This document shows, one piece after another, positions 32,996 to 43,418 of a stretch of DNA of 64,000 nucleotides. Position 1 is the first letter of the stretch. Each line of letters starts with the position of its first letter. This DNA is from Arachis hypogaea (taxonomy: Eukaryota > Streptophyta > Magnoliopsida > Fabales > Fabaceae). The DNA lies in NCBI RefSeq assembly GCF_003086295.3, contig NC_092053.1:113167506-113231505 (forward strand). The letters run 5' to 3'. A program made the position numbers and the translations under genes. Under the pieces are notes generated by a model. It was given only the letters and a program-made list of their open reading frames with translations, was not told the origin of the DNA and did no database searches.

Positions 32996-35900
32996 ATGGA
33001 CCTAAGCGGAAATGAACAGTCCAGGAGGACTCTGGGGTCATATTCTAACCCCTCTACTGCTTCATATGGGAGTAGTATCTGCATACCCTCCATTGGAGTC
33101 AGTAGCTTTGAGTTGAATCCTCAGCTCATTATCATGGTGCAGCAAAGTTGCCAGTATTCCGGTCTTCCACAGGAAGAACCTACAGAGTTTCTGGCACAGT
33201 TTCTACAGATTGCTGACACAGTACATGATAAAGAAATAGATCAGGATATCTACAGACTATTACTGTTTCCATTTGCTGTAAAAGATCAAGCTAAGAGGTG
33301 GTTGAATAACCAACCTAAGGCCAGCATAAGGACATGGAAACAGCTGACAGAAAAATTCCTGAATCAATATTTCCCTCCAAAAAGGATGACACAGCTAAGG
33401 CTGGACATCCAAGGCTTCAAGCAAGGAGATAATGAATCTCTTTATGATGCCTGGGAGAGATACAGAGAGATGCTACGAAAATGCCCCTCTGAAATGTTCT
33501 CAGAGTGGGTTCAGTTAGACATCTTCTACTATGGGCTTGCAGAAGGAGCTCAGATGTCTCTAGATTACTCAGCTGGTGGATCTATCCACATGAGAAAGAC
33601 AATTGAAGAGGCTCAAGAGCTCATTGATACAGTTGCCAGGAATCAGCATCTATATCTAAGCAGTGACCCTTCCATGAAAGAAGAGGTTAAAACAGCAACT
33701 GCTGAACTCAGTCCTGTAGAACAAGCTGCTGAATTCAATCAGCAATTGGACTTCCTAACAAGGCAGTTAGTCGAATTCAAAGATAGACTACAAGAGACAA
33801 GGATGGCTAATATACATATGGAAGAACAGTTTAAGCAAACAAAGCAGCAGCTGTCAAGGCAAATAACAGAAGAATGCCAAGCAGTTCAATTAAGAAGTGG
33901 GAAGACATTAAATATCTCACCTCAAGGCAGCAAAAAGTCAAGAAATGAGCAACCCACCAAAGATTCACCTGAGGACAGTAAGAGCCCAGGGAAAAATAAT
34001 TCTGGCGCTAAAACGCCAGAAAATTGGTGGAAGGCTGGCGCTGAACGCCCAGACCATGCCCACAACTGGCGTTCAACGCCAGAAACAAGGCAGGATTGGC
34101 GTTCAACGCCAGAAATGGGCAAGAATCTGGCATTGAACGCCCAAAATGGGCAGGATCCGGCGCTGAACGTCCAAAATAGGCACATTTCTGGCGTTCAGAC
34201 GCCAGGAACAGACAGGGAGCTGGCGTCTAACGTCACTCCAGCTTCTGACTCTGGCACTCAATTGCCAGTGAGGGATCAGACACACACAAATGCTGATAAC
34301 AACCCCTCTAAAAAGGCTTCTTCAACCACTTCTGTAGGCAATAAACCTGCAGCAACTAAGGTTGAAGAATATAAAGCCAAGATACCTTATCCTCAAAAAC
34401 TCCGGAAAGAGGAGCAGGATAAGCAATTTGCTCGCTTTGCAGATTATCTCAGGACTCTTGAAATAAAGATTCCATTTGCAGAAGCACTTGAGCAAATACC
34501 TTCTTATGCCAAGTTCATGAAAGAGATCTTGAGTCATAAAAAGGATTGGAGAGAAACAGAAAGAGTTCTCCTCACTGAAGAATGCAGTGCAGTCATTCTG
34601 AAGAGCTTTCCTGAAAAGCTTAAAGACCCTGGGAGCTTTCTGATACCATGCATATTAGAAGATAATTGCACCAAGACAGCTTTATGCGATCTTGGGGCAA
34701 GCATCAACCTAATACCTGCATCCACTATCAGGAAGCTTGGCTTAACTGAAGAAGTTAAACCAACCCGGATATGTCTCCAACTTGCTGATGGTTCCACTAA
34801 ATACCCATCAGGCGTGATTGAGGACATGATTGTCAGAGTTGGGCCATTCGCCTTTCCCACTGACTTTGTTGTGCTGGAAATGGAGGAGCACAAGAGTGCT
34901 ACTCTCATTCTAGGAAGACCCTTCCTAGCAACTGGGCGATCCCTCATTGACGTCCAACAGGGGGAAATAACCCTGAGAGTCAATGATGATGAGTTCAAGT
35001 TGAACGCTGTCAAAGCCATGCAGCATCCAGACACATCAACAGACTGCATGAAAGTTGATCTTATTGACTCTTTGGTAGAAGAGATCAACATGGTTGAGAG
35101 TCTCGAATCAGAGTTGGAAGACATCTTTAAAGATGTTCAGCCTGATTTGGAGGATTCAGAGGACATGAAAGAGCCTCTGAACTTTCTTCTGAAAGAGGAA
35201 AAACCTCCTAAACCCGAGCTCAAGCCACTACCACCATCCTTGAAATATGCGTTTTTGGGAGAAGGTGACACTTTTCCAGTGATCATAAGCTCTGCTTTAA
35301 ATTCACAGGAAGAGGAGGCACTTATTCAAGTGCTAAGGACACACAAGACAGCTCTTGGGTGGTCCATAGGTGACCTTAAGGGCATAAGCCCAGCTAGATG
35401 CATGCACAAAATCTTATTGGAGGATAATGCCAAACCAGTGGTGCAACCACAGAGGCGGCTAAATCCAGCCATGAAAGAAGTGGTGCAGAAAGAGGTCACC
35501 AAATTACTGGAGGCTGTGATTATTTATCCTATTTCTGATAGCCCCTGGGTGAGCCCTGTCCAAGTCGTCCCAAAAAAGGGAGGCATGACAGTGATTCATA
35601 ATGAAAAGAATGAACTGGTTCCTACAAGAACAGTTACAGGATGGCGCATGTGTATTGACTACAGAAGACTCAATACAGCCACCAGAAAGGATCATTTTCC
35701 TTTACCATTCATAGACCAGATGCTAGAAAGACTGGCAGGTCATGAGTATTACTGCTTTTTGGATGGCTACTCAGGCTATAACCAGATTGCAGTAGATCCC
35801 CAGGATCAAGAGAAAATAGCATTCACATGTCCATCTAGAGTGTTTGCCTATAGAAGGATGCCATTTGGGCTGTGTAATGCGCCTGCAACCTTCCAGAGAT

Positions 35901-36685
35901 GCATGCTCTCTATTTTCTCTGATATGGTGGAAAAATTTCTGGAAGTCTTCATGGATGACTTCTCAGTATATGGAGACTCATTCAGCTCCTGTCTTGATCA
36001 CCTAAAAATTGTTCTGAAAAGATGCCAAGAGACCAACCTAGTTTTAAACTGGGAAAAATGTCACTTCATGGTGACTGAAGGGATTGTCCTTGGGCATAAA
36101 ATCTCAAACAAGGGAATAGAGGTAGATCAAGCAAAAATAGAGGTAATTGAAAAATTACCACCACCTGCCAATGTTAAGGCAATCAGAAGCTTTCTGGGGC
36201 ATGCAGGATTCTATAGAAGGTTTATAAAGGATTTTTCAAAAATTGCAAAACCTCTAAGCAATCTGCTAGTTGTTGACACGCCATTTGTGTTTGACACAGA
36301 GTGCCTGCAGGCGTTTGAAACACTGAAAGCTAAGCTGGTCACAGCACCAGTCATTTCTGCACCAGACTGGACGTTGCCATTTGAGCTAATGTGTGATGCC
36401 AGTGATCATGCCATTGGTGCAGTATTGGGACAGAGGCATGACAAGCTTCTGCATGTCATTTATTATGCCAGTCGCGTTCTAAATGATGCCCAGAAAAATT
36501 ACACAACCACAGAAAAAGAATTACTTGCAGTGGTTTACGCCATTGACAAGTTCAGATCATACTTAGTAGGATCAAAAGTGATTGTGTATACTGACCATGC
36601 TGCTCTTAAATATCTACTCACAAAGCAGGATTCAAAACCCAGGCTCATCAGATGGGTATTGCTTCTGCAAGAGTTTGATATATAA
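32996..36685 (+). CDS. Gag-protease-RT-RNase H of element D (ends at a premature stop)
   Basis: ATG at 32996 (MDLSGNEQSRRTLGSY), 1,229 codons. The gag core spans roughly residues 30-220 (FLAQFLQIADTV, AVKDQAKRWLNNQP, ESLYDAWERYREML), with no zinc knuckle. Residues about 336-425 are encoded by the palindromic word array (NWRSTPETRQDWRSTPE). Protease has CDLGASINLIP with Asp565. RT runs about 780-1010 with [23 protein letters not shown] and FMDDFSVYGD (Asp987/988). RNase H has [13 protein letters not shown] and [10 protein letters not shown]. The TAA at 36683 lies within LLQEFDI, where B and C have a glutamate codon, and the same frame continues. D would be a near-autonomous ancestor type but cannot make integrase without readthrough. 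Confidence 0.88.
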   Translation: MDLSGNEQSRRTLGSYSNPSTASYGSSICIPSIGVSSFELNPQLIIMVQQSCQYSGLPQEEPTEFLAQFLQIADTVHDKEIDQDIYRLLLFPFAVKDQAKRWLNNQPKASIRTWKQLTEKFLNQYFPPKRMTQLRLDIQGFKQGDNESLYDAWERYREMLRKCPSEMFSEWVQLDIFYYGLAEGAQMSLDYSAGGSIHMRKTIEEAQELIDTVARNQHLYLSSDPSMKEEVKTATAELSPVEQAAEFNQQLDFLTRQLVEFKDRLQETRMANIHMEEQFKQTKQQLSRQITEECQAVQLRSGKTLNISPQGSKKSRNEQPTKDSPEDSKSPGKNNSGAKTPENWWKAGAERPDHAHNWRSTPETRQDWRSTPEMGKNLALNAQNGQDPALNVQNRHISGVQTPGTDRELASNVTPASDSGTQLPVRDQTHTNADNNPSKKASSTTSVGNKPAATKVEEYKAKIPYPQKLRKEEQDKQFARFADYLRTLEIKIPFAEALEQIPSYAKFMKEILSHKKDWRETERVLLTEECSAVILKSFPEKLKDPGSFLIPCILEDNCTKTALCDLGASINLIPASTIRKLGLTEEVKPTRICLQLADGSTKYPSGVIEDMIVRVGPFAFPTDFVVLEMEEHKSATLILGRPFLATGRSLIDVQQGEITLRVNDDEFKLNAVKAMQHPDTSTDCMKVDLIDSLVEEINMVESLESELEDIFKDVQPDLEDSEDMKEPLNFLLKEEKPPKPELKPLPPSLKYAFLGEGDTFPVIISSALNSQEEEALIQVLRTHKTALGWSIGDLKGISPARCMHKILLEDNAKPVVQPQRRLNPAMKEVVQKEVTKLLEAVIIYPISDSPWVSPVQVVPKKGGMTVIHNEKNELVPTRTVTGWRMCIDYRRLNTATRKDHFPLPFIDQMLERLAGHEYYCFLDGYSGYNQIAVDPQDQEKIAFTCPSRVFAYRRMPFGLCNAPATFQRCMLSIFSDMVEKFLEVFMDDFSVYGDSFSSCLDHLKIVLKRCQETNLVLNWEKCHFMVTEGIVLGHKISNKGIEVDQAKIEVIEKLPPPANVKAIRSFLGHAGFYRRFIKDFSKIAKPLSNLLVVDTPFVFDTECLQAFETLKAKLVTAPVISAPDWTLPFELMCDASDHAIGAVLGQRHDKLLHVIYYASRVLNDAQKNYTTTEKELLAVVYAIDKFRSYLVGSKVIVYTDHAALKYLLTKQDSKPRLIRWVLLLQEFDI
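34001..34268 (+). repeat. In-frame palindromic word array inside the D polyprotein
   Basis: About eight units such as GGCGTTCAACGCCAG and GGCGCTGAACGCCC, translated without a stop into Trp/Arg/Ser/Thr/Pro- or Ala/Leu/Asn-rich repeats. The same word is used in the LTR and before ORF3 of this element. Confidence 0.88.
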
Positions 36686-38104
36686 ATAAGAGACAGAAAA
36701 GGGACAGAAAACCAAGTGGCTGACCATCTGTCCCGGATAGAGCCAGTGGAATGGACGTCCCTCCCCTTTCTTGAGATCTCTGAGACGTTTCCTGATGAGC
36801 ATCTATTTGCCATTCAGGAAGCACCATGGTTTGCCGATATTGCAAACTATAAAGCTGCAAGGTTCATACCCAAGGAGTACAACAGGATACAAAAGAAGAA
36901 ATTAATCACTGATGCAAAGTATTACTTGTGGGATGAACCCTATCTCTTTAAGAGATGTACAGACGGAATAATCCGTAGGTGTGTGCCTAGAGAAGAAGCA
37001 CAGAGGATCCTATGGCATTGCCATGGATCACAATATGGAGGCCATTTCGGAGGTGAGCGAACAGCCACCAAGGTCCTCCAATGTGGCTTCTATTGGCCCA
37101 CACTCTATAAAGATTCCCGAGAGTTTGTACGTAACTGTGACAGTTGCCAAAGAGCTGGCAATCTGCCTCATGGTTACGCGATGCCTCAACAAGGAATCTT
37201 GGAGATTGAGTTGTTTGACGTATGGAGAATTGACTTCATGGGACCTTTCCCACCATCATACTCAAACACTTATATTCTGGTGGCAGTTGACTATGTATCA
37301 AAATGGGTTGAGGCTATTGCCACACCCACCAATGATACTAAAACAGTGCTGAAGTTCCTCCAGAAACATATCTTTAGCAGGTTTGGTGTCCCTAGAGTAC
37401 TAATCAGTGATGGGGGCACTCACTTCTGCAATAAACAACTTTACTCTGCCATGGTTCGGTATGGAATTCACCACAAGGTGGCCACTCCATATCATCCACA
37501 AACCAATGGGCAAGCTGAAGTCTCTAATAGAGAATTAAAGAGAATCCTGGAACGGACAGTAAATACCCGTAGAAAGGATTGGGCACGGAGCTTGGATGAT
37601 GCTCTGTGGGCTTACAGAACAGCATTCAAGACCCCTATAGGGACCTCTCCATACCAACTGGTGTATGGTAAGGCATGTCACCTGCCCGTGGAACTGGAAC
37701 ATAAGGCCTACTGGGCAACCAGATTCCTAAACTTTGATGCCAAATTAGCAGGAGAAAAAAGATTGCTCCAGCTAAATGAGCTAGAGGAGTTCAGATTCAC
37801 AGCTTTCGAAAATGCCAAGCTATATAAAGAAAAATAAAAAAAGTGGCATGACAGAAAGCTGTCATCTAGAATCTTTGAACCAGGACAGAAGGTTCTGTTG
37901 TTTAACTCTAGACTCAGGCTATTCCCCGGGAAACTGAAATCCCGGTGGAGGGGACCATACGTGATTACAAGTGTATCACCATATGGTTATGTGGAGCTTC
38001 AAGATATTGATTCTGATAAGAAGTTCATTGTCAATGGACAGAGAATCAAGCATTATCTTGAAGGCAACATTGAGCAAGAATGCTCAAGGCTGAAGCTAGA
38101 TTAA
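36686..38104 (+). pseudogene. Integrase part of the D polyprotein, downstream of the nonsense codon
   Basis: Same frame as the upstream ORF. Zinc region [11 protein letters not shown] and CDSCQRAGN, then [22 protein letters not shown] and the catalytic E of [12 protein letters not shown], then the C-terminal [13 protein letters not shown] and VNGQRIKHYLEG, stop at 38102-38104. A second in-frame TAA at 37835 follows KLYKEK, 90 codons from the end. All catalytic residues are present, so loss of function rests on the two stops only. Confidence 0.85.
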
Positions 38105-38146
38105 AAGCTCAGCAAGGTCCAGCTAAGGACATTAAAGAAGCGCTTG

Positions 38147-38162
38147 TTGGGAGGCAACCCAA
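38147..38162 (+). promoter_or_regulatory. Conserved post-ORF hairpin II, element D
   Basis: Stem TTGGG/CCCAA, loop AGGCAA, preceded by GACATTAAAGAAGCGCTTG, 42 bases after the polyprotein stop. Confidence 0.7.
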
Positions 38163-38295
38163 TTTTTATTTATTTTCATGGTTTTTCATGTTTTATTAGG
38201 TTCATGATCATGTGGAGTCACAAAATAAATATTAAAAATTGAAAACGGAATCAAAAACAGCAGAAGAAAAATCACACCCTGGAGGAAGCACCTAT

Positions 38296-38469
38296 CTGGC
38301 GTTCAACGCCAGAACAGAGCATGGTTCTGGCGCTGAACGCCCAAAATGGGCAACATCCTGGCGCTGAACGCCCAGAACAAGCATGGTTCTGGCGTTCAAC
38401 GCCAGAAATGGCTAGTAAATGGGCGTTAAACGCCCAAAATGGGCACCAACCTGGCGCTGAACGCCCAGA
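38296..38469 (+). repeat. Palindromic word array upstream of D ORF3
   Basis: Six units, GGCGTTCAACGCC or GGCGCTGAACGCC, with spacers containing CAAAATGGGCA or CAGAACAAGCATGG. It is followed by two diverged copies of the GATCTGTGGACC duplication (about 38535-38585). Confidence 0.88.
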
Positions 38470-38656
38470 GTTGTGTGCAAGGGCATTTTGCATGCCCAAA
38501 TTGGTGCAGGGATGTAAATGCCTTGACACCTCAAGATCTGTGGACCTCACAAGATCATTTCAAGATCTGTGGACCCCACAGGATCCCCACCTTCCCTCCT
38601 CATAATCCTAGTTTTTTTTCTTTCCACATCTTCTTCTTCATCTATTCCCTCTTCTT

Positions 38657-38674
38657 TTGCTCAAGGGCGAGCAA
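38657..38674 (+). promoter_or_regulatory. Hairpin I variant upstream of D ORF3 remnant
   Basis: Stem TTGCTC/GAGCAA with loop AAGGGC, which departs from the RRGGAC rule, followed by TTCTAAGTTTGGTGTGG. The ORF behind it is destroyed, so relaxed constraint would fit. Confidence 0.6.
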
Positions 38675-38710
38675 CATTCTAAGTTTGGTGTGGTAAAACA
38701 ATTATGTGAA

Positions 38711-38756
38711 GGATCTATAGCTCAGTGGTAGAACATGTGGCTGCAAATCAAGAGAT
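38711..38756 (+). other. tRNA-Cys(GCA)-like 5' fragment inside element D
   Basis: GGATCTATAGCTCAGTGGTA and the 26 bases after it match the acceptor 5' strand, D arm and anticodon arm of plant tRNA-Cys as I remember it, with about seven differences, mostly C/T or G/A. The anticodon-loop region reads CTGCAAATC. The A-box-like TAGCTCAGTGG is intact. The T arm and 3' acceptor strand are absent, so it is not a functional tRNA gene. It stands where the ORF3 N-terminus should start and joins the ORF3 C-terminal part at about 38757. A template switch during reverse transcription is a plausible origin. Confidence 0.6.
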
Positions 38757-38914
38757 ACCTCAGGGGATGCACTTCCCTCCACATAATTATTGGAAGCAAC
38801 TGAGGATAGAAATACCAAAAATCACTAGGAATCAAGCCACAAAGGCAAGGAAGAGACATAAAAGAGCTCAAGAACATCATTGGTGCCTCAAGAAGGAAAT
38901 GCCATCATCACTAA
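38757..38914 (+). pseudogene. ORF3 C-terminal remnant, element D
   Basis: Matches the end of ORF3 in A and B (PQGMHFPPHNYWKQ, then KRAQEHH-like coding in shifting frames), ending near TAA 38912. The first 80% of the gene, including its ATG and core domain, is missing. It starts directly after the tRNA-like fragment. Confidence 0.7.
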
Positions 38915-39793
38915 GGTGGACTCGTTCCTTGTTCTTACTTTCTCTGTTTCTCGTTTTCTCTATGTTAAGTGCTTATCTATGTTTGTGTCTTCATTACATG
39001 ATCATTAGTAGTAATTAGTGTCTAGTTTGATTTTATCCCCAATTAAGTTATAGTCTATTTTTCTCATCATCAGCAAACATGAATAAAATAGTAGATCTTT
39101 TGAATAAGAGGCAATAAAATTTCGAGTCTTTAATAAGAAAAATTCTAATTAGTAACATGTGGTGGCAATGCTTTCTGTCTTCTGAATGAATGCTTGAACA
39201 ATGCATATGTCTTTTGAAATTGTTGTTTAAGACTGTTAAATATGTTGGCTCTTGAAAGAATGATGAACATGAGACATGTTATTGATAATCTGAAAAATCA
39301 TAAAAATGATTCTTGAAGCAAGAAAAAGCAGCAAAGAACAAAGCTTACAGAAAAAAAAAAGAAAGAAAAAGAAAAAGCAAGCAGAAAAAGCCAAAAGCTC
39401 TTAAAACCAAGAGGCAAGAGCAAACAGCCAATAACCCTTAAAACCAAAAAGAAAGGGCAAATAAAAAGGATCCCAAGGCTTTGAGCATCAGTGGATAGGA
39501 GGGCCTAAAGGAATAAAATCCTGGCCTAAGCGGCTAAACCAAGCTGTCCCTAACCATGTGCTTGTGGCGTGAAGGTGTCAAGTGAAAACTTGAGACTGAG
39601 CGGTTAAAGTCAAGGTCCAAAGCAAAAAGAAGAGTGTGCTTAAGAACTCTGGACACCTCTAATTGGGGACTTTAGCAAAGCTGAGTCACAATCTAAAAAG
39701 GTTCACCCAATTATGTGTCTGTGGCATTTATGTATCCAGTGGTAATACTGGAAAACAAAGTGCTTAGGGCCACGGCCAAGACTCATAAAGTAG
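38915..39793 (+). other. Element D 3' untranslated block, first part
   Basis: Corresponds to 26519-27395 of A: purine-rich tract at about 39320-39440, then the conserved block with CCTAAGCGGCTAAACCAAGC. Interrupted at 39793 by E; resumes at 46862. Confidence 0.7.
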
Positions 39794-41820
39794 TGATGGG
39801 AAAATTTGTGGAAAACTGAATCTTCCAAAATACCCAAAACTAACCGGCAAATGCACCGGGTCGCATCAAGTAATAAAAACTCACGGGAGTGAGGTCGATC
39901 CCACAGAGATTGAAGGATTGAGCAATTTTAGTTTAGTGGTTGATTTAGTCAAGCGAATCAAGTTTTGGTTGGGTGATTTGTGATTTGCAGAAATTAAATT
40001 GCATGGAAGTAAAGAGAACAGGGAATTAAAGTGCTGAATCTTAAAGAACAAGAAATTAAATAGCAGAAACTTAGAATGCAAGAAATGTAAATTGCGAAAT
40101 CTTAAAGTGCAAGAAATGTAAACGGCTGGAATTATAAAGGGAATTGGGGAATGGATTTGCAGAATTTAAACAAGGAGAAGTTGAATTGCATTAAATAGAA
40201 GAGTAAAAGGGAATTGGGATTGAAACGGATCTTGAAGCAGTAAAGTAAATGAACATTAAAAGCAAGAAACAAAATGTAAATTGGGAATTTAGATCTCAGG
40301 GCCCAGAGACTAGAAAACCAAGTCTAGATCTCAATGCCTTCCTAGATCCAACAAGAACAATTTCAAGGGAATTGTAAATTGCAAGGAAAGTAGATGAGAA
40401 GTAAGTAACAGAGACAGAAATTTAAATTCAGTAAATAAGCAGAGAGATCCAAGGATGAGATTGAAACAGAATTTCTTCAAATCTCCAACCCAAGATCCAA
40501 GACAAGTGTAATTGAAATTGAAAGCAATAAAACTAAGAGGAAGAGAAATGAATTCTCCTTCCCCAAGACAAAGAAATTAAAGATCACTCCAAGTAGCTCA
40601 AAACCAAAAGCTCTCTCCCAAAATCACTCAGTAAAAACTCAAAAGGAAAAAGCTCCCCTAAAAATTTCAAATCCTAAGCTATTTATACACTTTCTTCCAA
40701 TGAGATCATTAAGCATTGAATTGGGCCTTTGGTCTTGATGGAATTGGGTTGATAGTAGCCTCCGTTGATTGCTCTTGGTGTTGGGAAGAAATCCATTAGT
40801 GAACCGGGCCATGAGTCATTCACGTTTGAGCCAACGTTTGAGTCAAACGTTGACTCAAACGTTACTTGAGTGAAATTATGCAGCATAGGCCATTTGCTGT
40901 CATCCACGTTTGAGCTAACGTTTGAGGTCAAACGTGAGCTCAAACGTGGTTCTTCCCTCTTGCATGCTTCTTGGGGCTACTTTGTCCTCTTGTTGTGTTG
41001 CCAATTTTTGTGCCCAATAGATACTATTATATATGGTTGGAAAGCTCTGAATGTCAGCTTTCTAACCCACTTGGAATCACCTCAATTGGACATCTACAAC
41101 TCAAGTTATTCTTGTTTGAAGTGTGCCCCCTTCATGCTGTTTGGCGCCAACGTTTGACCTCACGTTTGAGTCAAACGTTGGCTCAAACGTTGCTGCCTCC
41201 AGGGATGCCATTTCTCTTCTCTTTGGCGCCAACGTTTGACCTCACGTTTGAGGCAAATGTTGGCGCAAACGTTGCCTTCCCAGGAGCTTCAATTCTCTTC
41301 TCTTTTGGAGCCAACGTTTGACCTCACGTTTGAGGCAAACGTTGGCTCAAACGTTGCCTTCCATGAGCTTCATTCTTCAGCCAACGTTTGACCTCAACGT
41401 TTGAGGCAAATGTTGGCACAAACGTTGGCTTTCCCCAGGGTGTTCTTCAACTGCTACTCACGTTTGAGTTGACGTTTGACTCAAACGTTAGCTCAAACGT
41501 GAATTCCATTTTCTTAAACCCATTCTTGCAACCTTCTTCCATAATGTTGGCACATCTTTTGTTTCCTTTCTTCACCTACAAGTAATCAAAATAACCAATC
41601 AAAGTATCACAAAATTCACAAGGTTTATAAATCAATTAGTTATCAACTAAAGTTGGCTTGAATCTCATGATTTTGTATCAATTAAGAGGTGGTTGCTTGA
41701 ATTAAGGAAATCATGCAATTCCAATCCAAATGGCTAATTTATAATACAAGAAAGTGCATAAAACTAAGTGAAATCAAAAGAAAAAGACTAGTTAAAATAG
41801 GCTAAGATGACTTGTCATCA
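39794..41820 (-). repeat. Element E 3' LTR
   Basis: TGATGGGAAAATTTG at 39794 to GTCATCA at 41820 (plus strand). TATAAATA (minus sense) at 40680-40687, R/U5 hairpin 39880-39893 (CTCAC/GTGAG), shared LTR block at 41021-41105. Confidence 0.92.
40821..41501 (-). repeat. Palindromic word array (ACGTTTGAG type) in LTR E, left copy
   Basis: Seven inverted repeats built from ACGTTTGAG and CTCAAACGT, often nested (CCAACGTTTGAC, CACGTTTGAGTC, AAACGTTGGC), with spacers carrying CTTCTCTTTGGCG. They lie in U3 upstream of the TATA box and on both sides of the shared LTR block. Confidence 0.92.
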
Positions 41821-41857
41821 CAACACCAAACTTAAAGCTTGCTTGTCCTCAAGCAAG
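41821..41857 (-). promoter_or_regulatory. Hairpin I and polypurine-side sequence of element E
   Basis: Minus sense: stem CTTGCTT/AAGCAAG, loop GAGGAC (41838-41857), then CTTTAAGTTTGGTGTTG against the LTR start. Confidence 0.75.
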
Positions 41858-43356
41858 AAATGAATTATGCTCAGAGATTCTTTCAATTAAGATGGATTGA
41901 GGAACACTTGTAAAGTACAGTGAGTGAAGTGATCAAGTAACAGTGGGGTGAACTCTAAATCATATGCTCATGCAAGGGCTTCAGTGCTCACTAGTCCTTA
42001 CATATTGGGAGTCGTAGGTCTTAGGATTTTCATCCGAATGGTATCATGGAGATCTCTTTATATGTAATCACCTTGAAGCAGCTTATAGTTTCTGTGCTTT
42101 GGCCTCGACTCTAAGTATCATGTCTCAAAGCGGCTCTTTAGATAAGCTTTCAATCAATACTCCTAAACCAGTTGGTTTTAAGGTATTAGGTGTTAAAGCA
42201 CCCCTAAGGATTTACTTGCTCAAGCCTCTTTCCTTGACACACTTCAACCACAAGCATTTACTAGGATAACAACTCTTTGAGTTTTTGTTTCTTTCTTTCT
42301 TTTTCTGCCTAGTAATTGATGCTCAGAGCCTTGGGCCATGTTCTCTTTTTTTTTTGCTTTTGTATTTTCTTTATTTTCTTTTGTTTTGTTTGCTGCTTCT
42401 TGGATCAATAAATTTTTGAGAATCTCCACAATACTTCTTTGAACTTCATGTCCTGCCTATGAGCTCCCATGCAAGTTTTCACAAGCATGCAACCTCAATA
42501 CAAAATCACACAACTAGAACCACCACTTCTCCCAATCTTTTGCTTGTCTCAAAATTGATTGATTCCTCAATCCTTCTTTTCAAAGAACTTTCATGTGATG
42601 CATTTCTTGAAAATTGAGTGCAAACAAGTTTTGAAGATAAGAATGTTGCGAATGATCAAGCCTCTTGCTTATTGAATTATAAAGAAAGACTATGCTATGC
42701 AGGCAGGCAGGGGTATATATAAAAACTATACTATGCAGACAGGCAGAGTAAATAAGGATACAATCCAACTTTCAATTACAGCAATATTTGATGCAAAACA
42801 GTCACTTAACAATACAACCTATTGAAGTTTACTTGCTTTCCTTCTTCTCATCATCATCATTGCTGGCCTTTAGGTTCATCTTTTGTTTCTTTGGTTGATG
42901 ATGCTTAATCCTTCCAACAGCTTGTATGGACCTCTGCAATGATATTGAAAGTTGCTTGTTCCCCAAGCACTTAGAAACAGTGGTTAGCATGCATGATTTA
43001 TTTGTGGGCCTTTGTACTTACTTTGGTGTGGGAACACCAAACTTAGTACCTTGCCAATGGTTCTTGTGCGTCAATTAACCATGTGTAAAACTCTTTTTCT
43101 TTTTCAAAAGTAATAAAACTGAAAACTTAGGAAATAGCAGAATAATTAACTAGTTTATATAACCTGCTTGAAGCCAGCATTATGCAGAAAATAAGAATGT
43201 GTTTTATGATGGGATTTTGGTGGAACACCAAACTTAGAATCTTTCATTCTCCCTTAGACTGTTTTGGTGTGCAACACCAAACTTAGCTTCTTGCAATATA
43301 GATAAAACTAATTAACCTTTTTATTGAATTAGATATGAAAAGAAAACTACCTCAGG
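41858..43356 (-). other. Element E 3' untranslated internal region
   Basis: No ORF supported. It holds diverged parts of the conserved 3' block (41990-42320) and three AAGTTTGGTGTT copies near 43035, 43235 and 43280. One forms stem TTTGGTGT/ACACCAAA (43263-43281). A degenerate hairpin I-like sequence is near 42949-42972. Confidence 0.6.
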
Positions 43357-43372
43357 TTGGGTTGCCTCCCAA
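43357..43372 (-). promoter_or_regulatory. Conserved post-ORF hairpin II, element E
   Basis: Minus sense: stem TTGGG/CCCAA, loop AGGCAA, 47 bases after the gag stop. Confidence 0.7.
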
Positions 43373-43418
43373 CAAGCGCTCTTTTATTGTCACTAGCTTG
43401 ATATTCATCATTTTGTGC

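Noticed and set aside
38711..38756. Functional tRNA gene
   Set aside because: The T arm, B box and 3' acceptor strand are missing, so only a fragment is annotated.
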